Source: Rhodospirillum sp. UBA1311 (GTDB lineage Bacteria > Pseudomonadota > Alphaproteobacteria > Rhodospirillales > Rhodospirillaceae). Taken from it: a DNA stretch of 7,762 bases. Below, piece by piece: positions 6,325-7,762 of this stretch. Made by a program: the position numbers and the translations under genes. Every line of letters begins with the position of its first letter. The stretch's first letter is position 1. Below the pieces are notes generated by a model. It was not told where the DNA came from. It made no database searches and worked only from the letters and a program-made list of their open reading frames with translations. Where the stretch lies: the NCBI GenBank assembly GCA_002307145.1, contig DBTR01000038.1, forward strand, positions 11,789-19,550, read 5' to 3'.

Positions 6325-7140
6325 TCAAGGACGTTCCGGGCGGGGGACGAAAGCCGCCGCCTGGGACCGCGCCGCCGCGTTTTGTTCCGGGGTCAGATCG
6401 TTTTCCAACTTCATCCGCAGTTGGGCGGCGAGCGGGTCGCCCGCCGCTTCGGCGATCAGCGCCCAAGTCTGCGCCGCGACCGGGTCCTTGCCGACGCCGG
6501 AGCCAAGCAGATACATCCCGGCGAGCTTGGCGTAGGCCGGGGCTTCGCCCTGGCGCGCGGCACGGGAAAACCAGTTGAACGCCGCCGCCGCGTCCGCCTT
6601 GGGCGGGTTGAGAAGCGCGACGCCGAGGCCGAACTGCGCCGGGGCGAGGCCCTTCTCGGCGGCGGCCTTGAACAGGCGCTTCGCCTTTTCCGCATCGCGC
6701 GGCACGCCGTCGGCGTCCCAATAGACCTTGGCGACGTTATATTGCGCCTCGGGCAGGCCCGCCTCGGCGGCCTTCTCGTACCAGCGGATGCCGCTCTCGC
6801 GGTCGCGCGGCACGCCCGCGCCGTGGAACAGCATGTAGCCGAGGTTGAGTTGCGCGTCCGCGTCTCCGGCCTCGGCGGCGCGGCGATACCATGCCACCGC
6901 GGCGGCGGAGTCGGGCGCGGCGACGCCGCGTCCGTCCTTCAACATCGTGGCATAGAGATTTTGCGCCGCAGGATCGCCGTTGCGCGCGGCAGCCCCGAGT
7001 TCGCCGAGGGCGGTGGCGAAGTCGCCCGCCTGCAAGGCGGCGCGGCCTTCCGCCGTGCCGCCGAATGCGGCGGGGCCGAGGCCGAGGCCCAGGCACACCG
7101 CCGCGATGGCGGTGATCCCGCCGATCCGGTGTTTCATCAT
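6325..7140 (-). CDS. Secreted Sel1-repeat (SLR/TPR-like) protein
   Basis: A 271-residue protein with an N-terminal signal peptide: basic MMKHR, hydrophobic core IGGITAIAAVCLGLGLGPAA, and a probable cleavage near AAFG-GTAEG (about 27-29). The Cys at 16 lacks a proper lipobox, so the product is probably soluble in the periplasm. About four to five Sel1-like repeats of about 36 residues follow, at roughly 57-92, 93-128, 129-164, 165-197 (shortened) and 198-234. They are recognisable by the AAxxGxxxAQxxLGxxxxxGxGVxxDxxxAxxWYxxAAExG pattern, for example AGDADAQLNLGYMLFHGAGVPRD. Such solenoids bind other proteins; no enzyme motif is visible, and the partner is unknown. A hydrophilic Ala/Gln-rich tail ends the protein. 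Two adjacent ATGs (7140, 7137) follow a GGGGGG run (7146-7141); the second has the better spacing, and the product differs by one Met. The gene lies 22 bp after clpA on the same strand and is probably co-transcribed with it. Confidence 0.88.
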   Translation of the reverse strand: MMKHRIGGITAIAAVCLGLGLGPAAFGGTAEGRAALQAGDFATALGELGAAARNGDPAAQNLYATMLKDGRGVAAPDSAAAVAWYRRAAEAGDADAQLNLGYMLFHGAGVPRDRESGIRWYEKAAEAGLPEAQYNVAKVYWDADGVPRDAEKAKRLFKAAAEKGLAPAQFGLGVALLNPPKADAAAAFNWFSRAARQGEAPAYAKLAGMYLLGSGVGKDPVAAQTWALIAEAAGDPLAAQLRMKLENDLTPEQNAAARSQAAAFVPRPERP

Positions 7141-7162
7141 CCCCCCACTGTGGCGAGCTGCG

Positions 7163-7762
7163 TCAAACCGTCAGCAGTTCGTCATCCTCGGTGTTTTCGT
7201 CGGCGCCCTTGTGCCCCTTCGACTTCTTCGCGACGTCTGCGGTGATGTCGAAGGTGAGCGCGCCATCCACAACGTCGACGCGCACAGCGCCGCCATGCGA
7301 CAGTCGCCCGAACAGCAGCTCTTCCGCCAGCGGCTTCTTCACATGTTCCTGAATTACCCGCGCGAGCGGACGCGCGCCGAAGGACTCGTCGAAGCCCTTC
7401 TCCGCCAGCCAGGTCCGCGCAGCCGGGCTCAGGTCGATGGTCACCGAGCGATCGCTCAGTTGGCTTTCGAGCTGCATCACGAACTTGTCCACCACCTTCA
7501 TCACCGTCTCCTGCTGGAGGCTGGCGAAGCCGATGATCGCGTCGAGGCGGTTGCGGAACTCCGGCGTGAACAGGCGTTCGATCGCCTCGGTGTCCTCGCC
7601 CGCCCGCTTGCCCCGGCCGAAGCCCAAGGGCGCCTTCGCGAGATCGGACGCCCCGGCGTTGGTGGTGAGGATCAGGATCACGTTGCGGAAGTCCACCGCC
7701 TTGCCGTTATGGTCGGTGAGGTGGCCGTGGTCCATCACCTGCAGCAGCAGGTTGAAGACATC
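7163..7762 (-). CDS. clpA: ATP-dependent Clp protease ATP-binding subunit ClpA, C-terminal part (5' end beyond window)
   Basis: The reading frame is open from the right edge and ends at TGA (7165-7163), giving the last 199 residues of the AAA+ unfoldase that feeds substrates to ClpP. Visible parts of the second AAA+ module are DVFNLLLQVMDHGHLTDHNGK at the edge, sensor-1 region NVILILTTNAGASD (visible residues 27-40), the ClpP-docking loop tripeptide LGF (46-48, bases 7619-7627), the arginine-finger segment FTPEFRNRLDAIIGF (about 63-77), and sensor-2 GARPLARVIQEHVKKPLAEELLFG (about 131-154). The distance from LTTNAG to FTPEFRNRLD and the position of LGF match ClpA rather than ClpB, which lacks the loop. 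The C-terminus has a charged, probably flexible tail (KKSKGHKGADENTEDDELL). In many Alphaproteobacteria clpS lies just upstream of clpA; that side is outside the window. The GTG at 7738 is internal. Confidence 0.95.
   Translation of the reverse strand, partial: DVFNLLLQVMDHGHLTDHNGKAVDFRNVILILTTNAGASDLAKAPLGFGRGKRAGEDTEAIERLFTPEFRNRLDAIIGFASLQQETVMKVVDKFVMQLESQLSDRSVTIDLSPAARTWLAEKGFDESFGARPLARVIQEHVKKPLAEELLFGRLSHGGAVRVDVVDGALTFDITADVAKKSKGHKGADENTEDDELLTV

Noticed and set aside
1..7762. CRISPR arrays, tRNA or rRNA genes, insertion sequences, toxin-antitoxin or defence genes
   Set aside because: No regularly spaced short repeats, cloverleaf or rRNA signatures, transposase, or defence-type domains were found on either strand by reading the sequence.

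Overview
The window is dense, high-GC, strongly GC3-biased chromosomal DNA. It reads as a member of the Alphaproteobacteria, plausibly a Rhodospirillales relative: the chemoreceptors have the alphaproteobacterial 'DEVGGIARAVQVFKDN' HAMP style and lack a C-terminal CheR-tethering pentapeptide, and ClpA, the glycerate 2-kinase and the LOG protein are of the types common there. The genus-level guess is inference from family resemblance only.

Layout from left to right. Positions 1-477 hold the 3' end of a methyl-accepting chemotaxis protein (MCP) gene, closed by an intrinsic terminator. A second, complete MCP gene (700-2727) follows on the same strand, also closed by an intrinsic terminator. Its last 158 codons align without a gap to the 158 codons visible in the first gene, at about 81% amino-acid identity by hand count, so the two are tandem paralogues. 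Next comes a MOFRL/DUF4147-type glycerate 2-kinase (2877-4148, +). It faces a GntP-family permease (4204-5541, -) across a shared bidirectional terminator. The permease promoter region (5542-5732) is divergent from a LOG-family nucleotide 5'-monophosphate phosphoribohydrolase (5733-6317, +). That gene converges, with only 7 bp between stop codons, on a secreted Sel1-repeat protein (6325-7140, -). The Sel1 gene lies 22 bp downstream of the 3' end of clpA (7163 to the right edge, -), so clpA and the Sel1 gene look co-transcribed.

Functionally there are three modules: chemotaxis sensing (two MCPs), a probable small-acid catabolic pair (kinase plus permease, perhaps for D-glycerate), and housekeeping or stress genes (LOG, Sel1, ClpA). 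The most interesting non-coding signal is a pair of overlapping perfect inverted repeats (2813-2832) just upstream of the glycerate kinase, with possible degenerate partners in the gntP promoter. I see no mobile element, CRISPR array, RNA gene, toxin-antitoxin pair or defence system. Apart from the regulatory hypothesis this is an ordinary chromosomal region, and I do not claim an undescribed system. No stretch longer than 300 bases lacks a gene.
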